A DNA stretch of 31,496 bases from the NCBI GenBank assembly GCA_966211525.1, contig CBIHOZ010000077.1, positions 1 to 31,496 on the forward strand, written 5' to 3'. The DNA is from Ohtaekwangia sp966211525 (GTDB taxonomy: Bacteria > Bacteroidota > Bacteroidia > Cytophagales > Cyclobacteriaceae). A program made the position numbers and the translations under genes. Positions 1 through 8,221 of this stretch are shown here, piece by piece (positions within the stretch are counted from its first letter, which is position 1; every line of letters starts with the position of its first letter). Under the pieces are notes generated by a model that was given only the letters and a program-made list of their open reading frames with translations, was not told the origin of the DNA and searched no databases.

Positions 1-19
1 CAGACGACAAAAATATAGT

Positions 20-658
20 CTAATGAAGATATAGCTGTGCTAGAAACGCCTGGTCTTCGTATACTGCGGTGGGTCCAATAAAATCCTCTACAAATAAAAT
101 GTGATCGTGAACACTCCGCTTTACTATCATTCCCGAAGGACAGGGAGCTGCGCCTTTTCCAAGCGGATATAGCTGCAACATCAAGGCCGGTGGATGATAT
201 AGTTTGTCCTGCTCATCGCACCCGATTGGTATGATAACATTCTTTCGGTTCGCAGCTTGCCAGTTGTACCAATAATCAGAAGCCTCCAGAAGTACAGTAG
301 CCTGCGGATGCTGATCGAAGATATGGAGCTGTTGTTGAAGCTTTCCCGGTAACCACACATCATCGGCATCCAGGTAAGCTATATATTTTCCCCGTGACTT
401 CGCTACACCGAGATTGCGGCTTTTACAAACGCCTTTATTGGCGTGATGCTCGTGCTGCAGGTATATAATTTTATCGGGATAGGCATCAGCATACCGTTTC
501 GCTATAGCAGGACTTGTATCGGGCGAGCCATCGTCTATTAAAAGTAACTCCCAGTCGGAAAAGGTTTGTGCGATCACACTTTGAATGGTCTCTTCCAGAA
601 ACCCTTCTTCCTTGTAGAAGCAGGTGATTACTGAAACGGTTGGACTTGCTATAGGCAT
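20..658 (-). CDS. Family 2 glycosyltransferase, probably interrupted near its C-terminus
   Basis: Predicted inverting GT-A glycosyltransferase that would add a sugar to the polysaccharide made by this operon, at the cytoplasmic side of the inner membrane. The start of the GT2 fold is clear: VSVITCFYKEEGF (residues 8-20), IDDGS (41-45) and the metal/nucleotide-sugar motif DADD (97-100), with a late acidic pair ED (201-202). I chose the ATG at 658 because it begins just before the conserved first strand; a GTG at 706 would overlap the upstream gene by 35 bases. At 212 residues it is shorter than the usual 280-330. It ends at a TAG (20-22), but in-frame codons beyond it read TIFLSS, which resembles the strand that normally follows. 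A nonsense mutation or sequence error is therefore likely, and the rest of the gene would lie left of the window. Last gene of the operon within the window. Confidence 0.8.
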   Translation of the reverse strand: MPIASPTVSVITCFYKEEGFLEETIQSVIAQTFSDWELLLIDDGSPDTSPAIAKRYADAYPDKIIYLQHEHHANKGVCKSRNLGVAKSRGKYIAYLDADDVWLPGKLQQQLHIFDQHPQATVLLEASDYWYNWQAANRKNVIIPIGCDEQDKLYHPPALMLQLYPLGKGAAPCPSGMIVKRSVHDHILFVEDFIGPTAVYEDQAFLAQLYLH

Positions 659-671
659 GGCTATGAATTGT

Positions 672-1664
672 TTATTGCCATGAGCGAAGTGCTGCAATGA
701 ATTCACTTCCGCGAATATTCTTCACCTGGTAACGCGGTAAATCATACAGGTTGCTGCTCTGTGTAACGGTTCCTTCACGCGTGGATGCTGCATAATCAAA
801 ACCAAGTTTCTGCGTTATACCCGGAGTATATTCGTTGAGATCGCCATACGGATAGGCAACGCCCGTGACCGGTTCGCCGATGATCGACTCCAGCACCGAC
901 CGGCTCTCCTGTATTTCGTATCGCTGTTCCTCCGGAGACAGATGTCCTAAAGCCGGATGATTTACTGTGTGCGCACCAATTTCAAACAGCGCTATACCGG
1001 AAAGTTCTTTTACTTGTTTTTCATCCATTAAGTCCGGAAGATATATAGTTGTATTAACCCATTCATGCAGTACTTGCATAACGCGTTGCTGTTCCGGTAT
1101 CGCTAAAGGCCGGATGGCCGCCCACAGGTCATAGAATAATTTCAGCCTGGCGTTGTATAGCGGATGTCCGTAGTGCCATTCGCGGATCTCCTTCTCAGCC
1201 GAATCAGACAGTATATGAGAAGGACCGAGGTCCATGGTGAAATTACTGTCTCCAATCTGAAGGTTGATCTTTTCGGGAAGCTTTGGAGTGGTAAGAATAA
1301 GTTGTTCGAGCTCATCCCACCAGAATGATTTCTTCTCTGCTGTAAACCGGGTGGTAAGATAAAACGTAGCCGGAGTGTTATACTTCTCCAGAACAGGTTT
1401 GGCTGCTGTAAAGTTATCGCGGTAGCCGTCATCGAAAGTAATGGCTATATAATTCCGAAGTGACTCCTTTGCCCGGGCACGTGCAGTCAATTCACGCATG
1501 GTAACTACCTTGAAGTTTTCGGAGATATAGCGCACTTGTTCGTCAAAGTATTCCGGAGTTACACAAAGATCCCACGGATCAATATGTGCGGAAGCTATGC
1601 GATGATACATGAGTACGATCGCATCGTTCTTGTTACCGAATATCTTTTTCAGAAATGAAGCCAT
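672..1664 (-). CDS. Polysaccharide deacetylase (NodB-homology, CE4)
   Basis: Predicted metal-dependent deacetylase removing N- or O-acetyl groups from sugar residues. CE4 motifs are visible: MYHRI (19-23), TFDDG with the catalytic Asp and metal Asp (76-80), HTVNH with the metal histidines (232-236), YPYG (271-274), and a late DLPRY (308-312). A long insertion (about 115-220) separates motifs 1 and 2. The 330 residues fit the family. I see no signal peptide or lipobox: the N-terminus is MASFLKKIFGNKND. It may therefore act in the cytoplasm on a lipid-linked intermediate, unlike secreted PgaB-type enzymes. It starts at an ATG only 2 bases after the preceding gene's stop, so translational coupling is likely. 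The family call is firm; the substrate is unknown. Confidence 0.9.
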   Translation of the reverse strand: MASFLKKIFGNKNDAIVLMYHRIASAHIDPWDLCVTPEYFDEQVRYISENFKVVTMRELTARARAKESLRNYIAITFDDGYRDNFTAAKPVLEKYNTPATFYLTTRFTAEKKSFWWDELEQLILTTPKLPEKINLQIGDSNFTMDLGPSHILSDSAEKEIREWHYGHPLYNARLKLFYDLWAAIRPLAIPEQQRVMQVLHEWVNTTIYLPDLMDEKQVKELSGIALFEIGAHTVNHPALGHLSPEEQRYEIQESRSVLESIIGEPVTGVAYPYGDLNEYTPGITQKLGFDYAASTREGTVTQSSNLYDLPRYQVKNIRGSEFIAALRSWQ

Positions 1665-1666
1665 AG

Positions 1667-3283
1667 CTACTTGGTTGCTTTAACCGCTATAATTACCTGG
1701 TAACTCGGATCGTGTACATCGAGATAATCTGCCCGGACTTCGGGTAGTCCCATACCGTACAGGAAGGCCGTTGCTACATACACATTGCCATACGTTTGGA
1801 TATGTACTCCATCTTTTTCAAAAAGTTCAAGCATCAACCGTTGCATGGATGTATCGGTAAACGACCAAAGCCAGTAATCTTTCCATTCGCCTTTATCTAT
1901 ATGACTGATGCCGGGTATGGTAAGCAGGAGGGTGCCGTCTTTTTTTAAAATACGATGGCAGGTTTTGAGCGCTGCCTTGTAATCGTAAATAAAGTGAAGC
2001 GTTTGTGTGAGTATAATACAATCAAACGCATCGGAAGGAATTTGAGGAGCATCACTAAGATCACCTACAAATGTTACGATGTCACTAGCCTGCGTAACAT
2101 GTAATACATCGCTTTGAGTGATAGCACTCCCGCCATAGCGCAGCGTGTACGCATTGTCTCCGATCTCCAGTACGCGACCCTTTATAACCTTGCTATTGTC
2201 ATTTAGAAATTTTTCGATATAGTAACGATCAACCGGTCCGCCACGGTCGTAACCAAAATCGTTGCTTACCGGTGAAGTTCGCTCCAGGTCAGCCCACTGT
2301 ATTGTACCCGGTGGTGGTATATATTGATGCATATAACCCCGTTTGTACAACATCTTTTTTACAGCCTGTGGCAGAGACTTCTTCAATACATTCTTCAGTT
2401 TCAGCTTCAGTATCTTCGCTTCGAGTTGTAATCCATACGAAGTCTTCAGACGCAGTAACGCCTGGCGGTCAGCGCGGGATGGAATCTGCCTGGATTTATA
2501 TACCTGGCGCTGAAGTATATCTCTTAATTTACCGGTATAATAATCGGTCCAGATGGTTCGTCCATTGTTCCAGGCTTGTATCTCTTGCTGATTTTTTAAA
2601 TATACCTTTTGCGATTCCAGTACATGAAGCGCAGACTTCAACATAAATGGAATGCTGGCCGACATGTTATTTCCGTGGATGCGATAAGCCGCCATGTTCT
2701 TATCATGACAACCTACCGGATATTTTCGTGCAATACGCAGGTATAGATCATAGTCTTCGCACGCCTTGAGTGAAGTATCAAACCGGAATTCATTCAGCGC
2801 CCAGCGGCTATACATTACCGCAGCATGCATACCGATATAATTGCCCTGTAGGAAATGTATATAGTGTTCAGCTCCTATAACGGAGAGTTCATCTTTTTCT
2901 ACCGGGTATTTCCATTCATCTACTTTGTCATGCCATCCTGAAACAAATGCCCACGCGGGATTTTGCAGCAAGTATTCAACGTTGATGCGCAGCGCATCGG
3001 GGTATAGATAGTCATCGGCATCAAGAAAAACGAGATAATCGCCCTTGCTGTTTTGAAAGCCTGCGTTGCGGGCTGCAGACAATCCCTGGTTGTGCTGGTA
3101 TATATACTTTATACCTCGTAACGATTCACTGATAACTTTTGTATCATCAGTCGAGCCGTCATCCACCACTATAATCTCCACGTTATTATAAGTCTGCTGA
3201 TTAACGCTATCAACCGACTCTGCGAGATAACGCCCATGGTTATAACAGGGAATGATGACCGATACAAGAGGTTGCTGTGACAC
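1667..3283 (-). CDS. Fusion of family 2 glycosyltransferase and class I SAM methyltransferase
   Basis: Two-domain protein of 538 residues. Residues 1-220 are a GT2 domain: VSVIIPCYNH (7-16), VVDDGSTDDT (39-48), DADD (88-91), and an acidic ED (176-177). A basic, helical linker (about 225-320) leads to a class I methyltransferase (about 350-505) with a SAM motif I-like VLEIGDN (371-377), an acidic motif around DAFDCIIL (418-425), and a post-motif strand LLLTIPG (452-458). The start is GTG, required because the first GT2 strand begins at residue 7 and no upstream ATG exists. It lies 9 bases after the preceding glycosyltransferase gene. In an ABC-exporter operon such a protein could add a sugar and then methylate the chain; a capping role is inference. 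Motif I reads E-x-G-D rather than the usual E-x-G-x-G, so SAM binding should be treated as likely rather than certain. Confidence 0.87.
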   Translation of the reverse strand: MSQQPLVSVIIPCYNHGRYLAESVDSVNQQTYNNVEIIVVDDGSTDDTKVISESLRGIKYIYQHNQGLSAARNAGFQNSKGDYLVFLDADDYLYPDALRINVEYLLQNPAWAFVSGWHDKVDEWKYPVEKDELSVIGAEHYIHFLQGNYIGMHAAVMYSRWALNEFRFDTSLKACEDYDLYLRIARKYPVGCHDKNMAAYRIHGNNMSASIPFMLKSALHVLESQKVYLKNQQEIQAWNNGRTIWTDYYTGKLRDILQRQVYKSRQIPSRADRQALLRLKTSYGLQLEAKILKLKLKNVLKKSLPQAVKKMLYKRGYMHQYIPPPGTIQWADLERTSPVSNDFGYDRGGPVDRYYIEKFLNDNSKVIKGRVLEIGDNAYTLRYGGSAITQSDVLHVTQASDIVTFVGDLSDAPQIPSDAFDCIILTQTLHFIYDYKAALKTCHRILKKDGTLLLTIPGISHIDKGEWKDYWLWSFTDTSMQRLMLELFEKDGVHIQTYGNVYVATAFLYGMGLPEVRADYLDVHDPSYQVIIAVKATK

Positions 3284-3292
3284 AGTTTTTGT

Positions 3293-4528
3293 TTATGAAT
3301 TGTTAGAAGGTGTATTTCGATTTTTAAGATAGAAAATTAAACCGGAAAATAGTCCGCGCAATTCTCGGAATATTGTTGTATACCTTCCGCGGTAAAAGGG
3401 GAATCCCCGCAGTAAAAGCCAGGTATAGTACTTCGGAAGCGCTACAAACAAATGCAGCAGGTTGCCACGATGTTTGAACCGCTGGTGCTGGATCAGAATG
3501 GCAACAGCAAATCCCCGCATATAGTAAAATATCTGGCGCTTCAGTCCCATGATCGTATCGCGATGCCGGTGGTACACAACAGCTCTCGGATTATACAGTA
3601 TACTATATCCGGAAGCTAACACGCGATACCACATTTCAGAATCACCGTTACAACCGGCAGCCCCAACATCCAGTCGTTCATCAAAATATCCGGTAGCGGT
3701 AAATATACTTTTTCGGAAAGCCATGTTAGCACCTGCGCCAATAGTCCACACCGGTACACCTTTTGACAGCGATGCATCAAAGAAGGCGCGGTCATAACGC
3801 TTATCAACAAAGCCGCGGTTAAAAGGCCAGTACCGTTCAAAAATCCATTGCGCTTCAGTGTCAAGTTCTGCCGCGAGAACAAGTCCCGTCATGGCTGCTA
3901 CCGATGGATCGTTGAACGTACGGTATACTTCGGCTACCCATCGGGAATGAATCACAGTGTCATCATCCGTATAGAGTACGATGGAAGCCGTTGCTGCGCG
4001 CGCTCCTGTATTTCTCGCTATATCAAGTCCTGCGCGTTCTTCACGTATATATTTAACCTCTGGAAAAACAAGCGCAGTCTCATGTGTACGACTATCCGCG
4101 GATGCATTATCAACAACAATGATTTCTTTGGGTTTATGTATAAGGCTCGTGAGGCTGCTGAGACATTGATGAAGACTCTCGGCACGATCCCGGGTGCAGA
4201 TCACCACGGAGACATCATATATAGCCGGTTCATGATCAGTGTTCGGCAGTATGTTCTTAAATGCATTTCGCAGATCGTATAATGTATTCGCTTGTGCGGA
4301 AGCATTTGCTGTATAATGCTGCAATGCCCAGGAGGCTGCATGCGTAACACGTTTCTCAAACAACGGTAACGACAATTCTTCGCCCGGTTTTACAAAGAGG
4401 TGTCCTATCGGGATTTCGTTCCACCAAAGTACAATGTAGTACCCGTGATCACGAGAGGAAGGCTCATGCCATTTTTCCTGCACAGCGAGGTTCAGGTGTA
4501 TACATTGATAAGACTTGAACGGCTCCAT
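3293..4528 (-). CDS. Family 2 glycosyltransferase with N-terminal extension
   Basis: Predicted GT2 enzyme of 411 residues. The first about 100 residues form an extra domain I do not recognise (mixed strands and helix, aromatic-rich, WHEPSSRDHGYY at 20-31). The GT-A fold starts at VSVVICTRDR (106-115), followed by VVDNAS (138-143), the DXD-type motif TDDDT (187-191), and an acceptor-side motif GDSEMWYR (295-302). A hydrophobic and basic C-terminal region (about 330-400) probably contacts the membrane. The ATG start lies 6 bases after the Wzt stop, within the same operon. Donor and acceptor cannot be told from sequence. Confidence 0.9.
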   Translation of the reverse strand: MEPFKSYQCIHLNLAVQEKWHEPSSRDHGYYIVLWWNEIPIGHLFVKPGEELSLPLFEKRVTHAASWALQHYTANASAQANTLYDLRNAFKNILPNTDHEPAIYDVSVVICTRDRAESLHQCLSSLTSLIHKPKEIIVVDNASADSRTHETALVFPEVKYIREERAGLDIARNTGARAATASIVLYTDDDTVIHSRWVAEVYRTFNDPSVAAMTGLVLAAELDTEAQWIFERYWPFNRGFVDKRYDRAFFDASLSKGVPVWTIGAGANMAFRKSIFTATGYFDERLDVGAAGCNGDSEMWYRVLASGYSILYNPRAVVYHRHRDTIMGLKRQIFYYMRGFAVAILIQHQRFKHRGNLLHLFVALPKYYTWLLLRGFPFYRGRYTTIFRELRGLFSGLIFYLKNRNTPSNNS

Positions 4529-4534
4529 AGAGTG

Positions 4535-5809
4535 TTACGAGAAGGAGGGAAGTGGCGTAAGAATTACGGGGAAGTTCGGACGCACATGGCCCATCCACTT
4601 GCCATACCAGTTGGTATTCTCCCGGTAGTCTTCCACATCGAATGCGATGCACTCGGAAAGATAGAATACTTCCGTTGTGGTATCTTTCACAAAGATGATC
4701 GAAATATAGTATGATCCGTCATTGAGAAAATTGCCGGGTATAATACAGGTTCCGCGAATCAGACCTTTACTATATACCTGTGGTTTTGAGCTTACGTCAA
4801 ATATACATTCGCTGCTTTGTGTAAAAAGATGAATGCCGGTGACCAGGTTTATACCCTCTTCGTAATTCTGGAATTCGAAAGAAAGTGTAAGCTGCGTACG
4901 TATATCTATAGGGCGCAGGGGATCGTCAAGGTCTGGTGTAAGCTTCACCGATGTTACCCGTATGGTTGCATTGCCGGGCGCTGTTTCGGTGTCTGCCCAT
5001 TGTTGCGACAACATGTGCTGTTGAATGCCGCTGAGGTAGTGGTTCACTACTTTATCGGCTGCGCCAATTTTTACCATCGCACCTTTCTGTAGCAGCATAG
5101 CCCGGTGACAGAGGTTATTAACAGCTTGCATGTTGTGGCTTACGAATAAGATGGTACGTCCTTCTTTTTTAGAAGCATCGTTCATTTTTCCGAGACACTT
5201 CTTTTGAAATTCCGCATCGCCCACCGCTAATACTTCATCTACCACCAGTATATCAGGTTCAAGATGTGCAGCGACTGCAAAAGCGAGGCGCACATACATA
5301 CCCGAAGAGTAACGCTTGACAGGCGTATCAATAAACTGGCTTACACCGGAGAACTCTACAATCTCATCAAATTTACTTTTAATCTCCGGGCGCGTCATCC
5401 CGAGAAAGTGTCCGTTGAGGTATATATTTTCACGCCCGGTAAGTTCATCGTGGAAGCCCGTTCCGATTTCCAGCAAACTGTTTATCCGTCCGCGACCCCG
5501 CACAATGCCTTGTGTCGGTCGTATCACCTTCGAAAGTATTTTGAGCAATGTAGATTTACCGGCACCGTTTCGGCCAATGATCGCGAATGCTTCACCCTCT
5601 TTGATGTCGAAATTTATATCGCGTAAAGCCCATAAAAAGTCCGGTGATGTTTCTTTATCACAGGCTACTTTAAAGAAAGGATCTTCCCTGCGAAGTATAG
5701 TCTGATACCACCAGCGCTGTACATCTTGCCGCAATGAACCTGTGCCGATTGTACCCAACCGGTAGAGCTTGGATAGATTCTCTACCCGGATGATGGGATC
5801 GTTCACCAT
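4535..5809 (-). CDS. wzt: ABC transporter ATPase, Wzt type, with C-terminal glycan-recognition domain
   Basis: Nucleotide-binding subunit that drives export of an undecaprenyl-linked polysaccharide across the inner membrane with the Wzm-like permease encoded 51 bases upstream. The ATPase domain (about 6-260) has Walker A GRNGAGKST (79-87), the signature YSSGM (167-171), Walker B ILVVDE (187-192) and the switch His in SHN (224-226). The long region before Walker A (20-60) is typical of Wzt/TagH-like proteins. Residues about 270-424 are an additional beta-rich domain like Wzt_C, which in O8/O9a-type systems binds the modified end of the finished chain. Total length 424 fits the long Wzt class. 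That class couples export to chain termination, so a capping enzyme is expected nearby; the fused methyltransferase at 1667-3283 is the obvious candidate. Confidence 0.92.
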   Translation of the reverse strand: MVNDPIIRVENLSKLYRLGTIGTGSLRQDVQRWWYQTILRREDPFFKVACDKETSPDFLWALRDINFDIKEGEAFAIIGRNGAGKSTLLKILSKVIRPTQGIVRGRGRINSLLEIGTGFHDELTGRENIYLNGHFLGMTRPEIKSKFDEIVEFSGVSQFIDTPVKRYSSGMYVRLAFAVAAHLEPDILVVDEVLAVGDAEFQKKCLGKMNDASKKEGRTILFVSHNMQAVNNLCHRAMLLQKGAMVKIGAADKVVNHYLSGIQQHMLSQQWADTETAPGNATIRVTSVKLTPDLDDPLRPIDIRTQLTLSFEFQNYEEGINLVTGIHLFTQSSECIFDVSSKPQVYSKGLIRGTCIIPGNFLNDGSYYISIIFVKDTTTEVFYLSECIAFDVEDYRENTNWYGKWMGHVRPNFPVILTPLPSFS

Positions 5810-5860
5810 GTTGTTGCCGGTAAATACAGATTTGAAAACAGCGATATATACATATAGCGA

Positions 5861-6700
5861 TTAAACAACATCAATAAGTTTCGAACCCATTTTATTGAAT
5901 AATATACTTCCTGCAAAGAAAATTACGATCACACTGGCTATACTATAAGCGACTTGTATCCCCGATGTAGTGCCCTGCCCTAAAAAGGCCACGCGGAAGA
6001 ATTCGATCACCGGCACCAATGGATTGTATACCATGAAGACTTTGATTTTTTCGGGAACGATAGACAGTGGGTATATCACCGGGGTCGCAAACATCAGCAG
6101 GCGAACCGTAAGCTGAATAAGGTTGGTAAGATCGCGATACTTCGCCAGGAATACCGACAGCGCAAGTCCTGCACCAAGCCCTAAACCCGCACTGACAACA
6201 ATGGCCAAAGGTATAGCAAGCAGGCAGTGTAGCAGGTTAAAGGAGACAACACCCGTATACAGATTGTACAGGTAGAAGCTTATGAATAACAGGAACTGTA
6301 TAAAAAAACGAATAATGTGCGAGGCTGTTACTGAGAATGGTATGATGAGCCTTGGAAAATATACTTTGGCAAACAAGGGGGCGTTGGCAGTAAAAGTATA
6401 TACAGTGCCGGAAAAAGATTCGGCAAAGAGATTCCAGATGATGATACCACTGAGGTAAAAAAGAGCAGGAGGTGTCTCATTGGTAGAAATGCCAACAACA
6501 CGATCGAATATAATCACATATAGCAATACAGTAACCAGCGGTTGTATTACAACCCACGCAGGTCCGAGAAGGGTTTGCTGATATTGAGTTAGAAAGTCTC
6601 TGCGGATAAGGCGTAACAACAGGTGACGATAGCTCCAAATTTCTTTCCAGTTCCATTCGAACCAGGCCGACTCCGGCTTAATTTCCCATTGCCATCGCAT
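5861..6700 (-). CDS. wzm: ABC transporter permease, Wzm type (ABC-2 family)
   Basis: Membrane subunit of the polysaccharide exporter. The N-terminus reads WEIKPESAWFEWNWKEIW, then RRDFLTQYQQTLLGP before the first membrane segment, a classic Wzm/TagG-like amphipathic start. About six hydrophobic segments follow, and YNPLVPVIEFFR occurs near the C-terminus. I chose the ATG at 6700 (279 residues); the frame extends to a TTG at 6739, but homologous proteins usually begin close to the WEIKP motif. It is the first gene of the minus-strand operon and is followed by the ATPase gene after 51 bases. A clear TAnnTTTG promoter element was not found in the 240 bases upstream. Confidence 0.92.
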   Translation of the reverse strand: MRWQWEIKPESAWFEWNWKEIWSYRHLLLRLIRRDFLTQYQQTLLGPAWVVIQPLVTVLLYVIIFDRVVGISTNETPPALFYLSGIIIWNLFAESFSGTVYTFTANAPLFAKVYFPRLIIPFSVTASHIIRFFIQFLLFISFYLYNLYTGVVSFNLLHCLLAIPLAIVVSAGLGLGAGLALSVFLAKYRDLTNLIQLTVRLLMFATPVIYPLSIVPEKIKVFMVYNPLVPVIEFFRVAFLGQGTTSGIQVAYSIASVIVIFFAGSILFNKMGSKLIDVV

Positions 6701-6943
6701 AAATAGTATTTGCTCAAAAACGAATAATTTACGAAGCAATTACCAGAAATGGAAATGTATACAACGCCTGCATGAATATAAATGTTGCCACAGTCGTGAC
6801 GCTGATGTAGTCGCAACTGACGCGACCGATGACGGCATTCCTCACCTGAATATCGTTTTGATGAAGAGAAGCCATTGGTTCGCGCACTGTATCGCAGGCA
6901 CAATTTTAGGAAGGCGTATCGCAGATCTTTCCAGACTGCAGCG
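6701..6943. other. Divergent intergenic region between wzm and BON gene
   Basis: This 243-base stretch should hold promoters for the minus-strand polysaccharide operon and the plus-strand BON gene. I found only a near match (TACATTTC on the minus strand, about 6755-6762) to the Bacteroidota -7 element and no convincing -33 partner. Long open frames crossing it on the minus strand carry no recognisable domain and overlap the BON gene, so I treat them as chance. Confidence 0.35.
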
Positions 6944-7456
6944 ATGAGAAATTACAGAGACCAAACAGAAGCGGCCTTCCTCGCGTCCAGGAGGCAAGGC
7001 AACATGGTACGTGACCGCGAACGGGAACAAAGTGCGCATGAAGATCGAAGAAACCGCCACGCTGAATGGGATCAGCCAGGTACCCAGCGATACCGTGGTG
7101 ACACCGGTGCCATGGCAACTGCACCTGAAGGGAACCGGCAAAATGAAGGTATATATAGTGAAGGCCATCGTGGAAAAGGTCCTCGAAATTATAAACGTTC
7201 GGATGAACGCATTCGTGAGATCGTGTGTGATCTCCTTTGTGATGATCCGCATCTCGATGCTTCCGAGATAGAAGTGGAAGTAAAAAACGGTGATGTTATA
7301 CTGACGGGCTTAGTGGAAGATCACTTTGCCAAACGACTGGCGGAAGATCTCACGGAAAATGTATTAGGCGTTGTGAATATAGAAAACAGAATTCATGTTA
7401 ATCAGGCTAACAAGCACCAGCAAGAGCGGGAGCATGTTAGACCGAATATAGTGTAA
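6944..7456 (+). CDS. BON-domain protein
   Basis: 170-residue protein. Residues 1-80 are very polar and rich in Arg, Gln, Asn and Gly, probably disordered, ending in GHRGKGPRNYKRSDERIRE. Residues about 85-152 form one BON domain: the helix SDERIREIVCDLLCDD, then the strand pair IEVEVKNGDVILTG (109-122), a helix AKRLAEDLTENVLGV, and the closing strand VNIENRIHV. BON domains are found in OsmY-like stress proteins and mechanosensitive channels and are thought to bind membranes or lipids. No signal peptide is visible, so a cytoplasmic place is likely. The frame extends to a TTG at 6875, but the ATG at 6944 matches the usual MRNxxR-type start. A strong terminator follows 22 bases after the stop, so this is probably a single-gene unit. 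Confidence 0.85.
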   Translation: MRNYRDQTEAAFLASRRQGNMVRDREREQSAHEDRRNRHAEWDQPGTQRYRGDTGAMATAPEGNRQNEGIYSEGHRGKGPRNYKRSDERIREIVCDLLCDDPHLDASEIEVEVKNGDVILTGLVEDHFAKRLAEDLTENVLGVVNIENRIHVNQANKHQQEREHVRPNIV

Positions 7457-7478
7457 ATGTTAGTTTAGGATTGATCGG

Positions 7479-7517
7479 CAGGGATGGGACGCTATGTCTC
7501 TCCCTGTTGATTTTTTT
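7479..7517 (+). terminator. Rho-independent terminator of the BON gene
   Basis: Stem CAGGGA-T-GGGAC (7479-7490), five-base loop GCTAT (7491-7495), return arm GTCTC-TCCCTG (7496-7506) with one bulged T and one G-T pair, then TTGATTTTTTT (7507-7517). It lies 22 bases past the BON stop and faces the same way. Confidence 0.85.
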
Positions 7518-7934
7518 GTGGGTATATATAGCACCTGGCGGAACAGTGCCAGCTTGCTGTGATAAATCAAAATTCTTTTCAAGACCAGGGATTCCGGGTG
7601 TAAGAAAAACAGCCCGTGTGAAAATTTTGGCTTGGCGGGTAGCCCACCGTTGTAACAATGATCTGTGTAAAAAAAACGAGGTCTGCGTATGAGACTTAAT
7701 TCATCTAAGGGAAACCCTGAGAACATATCTGTATAACGGTAAGTCTGTGTCAAAAATTAGTGTCTTCAGACGTCTTCCGCGGGACTGATCACCGCAACCA
7801 GCATGATTGATAAGAATACCCAGTAGTGTTATGTATGATTGTATTTTGGCGAGCATGCTGCTGGTATCGATTGCACCTTTGTATAGTACGCAAGCTCAAC
7901 GTGACCGCGCGAATATTTTTACATCCAAGAAGCG
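7518..7934. other. Intergenic region without a confident gene
   Basis: About 417 bases in which I support no gene. Frames on both strands (for example 7471-7692 plus and 7460-7753 minus) have no recognisable motif and the plus one begins inside the terminator. A short plus-strand frame 7832-7951 (39 residues) begins with a signal-peptide-like stretch (MLLVSIAPLYSTQAQ) and overlaps the next gene; it could be a remnant of a secreted protein or chance. A small hairpin CTGGC/GCCAG lies near 7535-7552. Confidence 0.4.
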
Positions 7935-8210
7935 ATGAAAGAAAAATATAGTCAGCGGCAGGAGCGGCACGAGACAAACCAAACTAAAGTTACTATGATG
8001 TCATTTCAGGAAAAGGTTAGCATCCTTACTCTGATGAAGGATGCGCGACAATCCATCGAACTTACTTACAACAGTAAAACTGTTGAAAGATGCGAGGTCG
8101 TCCAGGTCATCAATAATCAATACGTTATTGTTCAGCAACGCACGTCCTTCTTCTCGAAGGTGAAGTCATTCCTCAGCATCGATGCTGTCGAAGATATCAA
8201 GATCAACTGA
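7935..8210 (+). CDS. Small conserved-looking hypothetical protein
   Basis: 91 residues from the ATG at 7935, or 71 from the ATG at 7995, which may be the true start because the first 20 residues are polar and featureless (KEKYSQRQERHETNQTK). The core alternates short strands and turns: ILTLMKDARQSIELTYN, VERCEVVQVINNQYVIVQQ, then a basic FFSKVKSFLS and a terminal strand IDAVEDIKI. This pattern suggests a small beta-barrel in which the last strand closes the fold, somewhat Sm-like, but I recognise no family. It has no signal peptide and no obvious functional partner. The downstream region (8222-8322) holds two alternative hairpins. Confidence 0.55.
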   Translation: MKEKYSQRQERHETNQTKVTMMSFQEKVSILTLMKDARQSIELTYNSKTVERCEVVQVINNQYVIVQQRTSFFSKVKSFLSIDAVEDIKIN

Positions 8211-8221
8211 TCACACAACGC

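Noticed and set aside
6842..7252. 136-residue minus-strand frame opposite the BON gene
   Set aside because: No motif, and it lies against a well-recognised coding sequence on the other strand.
7471..7692. 73-residue plus-strand frame after the BON gene
   Set aside because: It begins inside the terminator hairpin and shows no recognisable domain.
7460..7753. 97-residue minus-strand frame
   Set aside because: No motif, no upstream promoter match, and it crosses a strong terminator.
7832..7951. 39-codon plus-strand frame with a signal-peptide-like start
   Set aside because: Too short to support and overlaps the next gene; kept only as a comment on the intergenic region.
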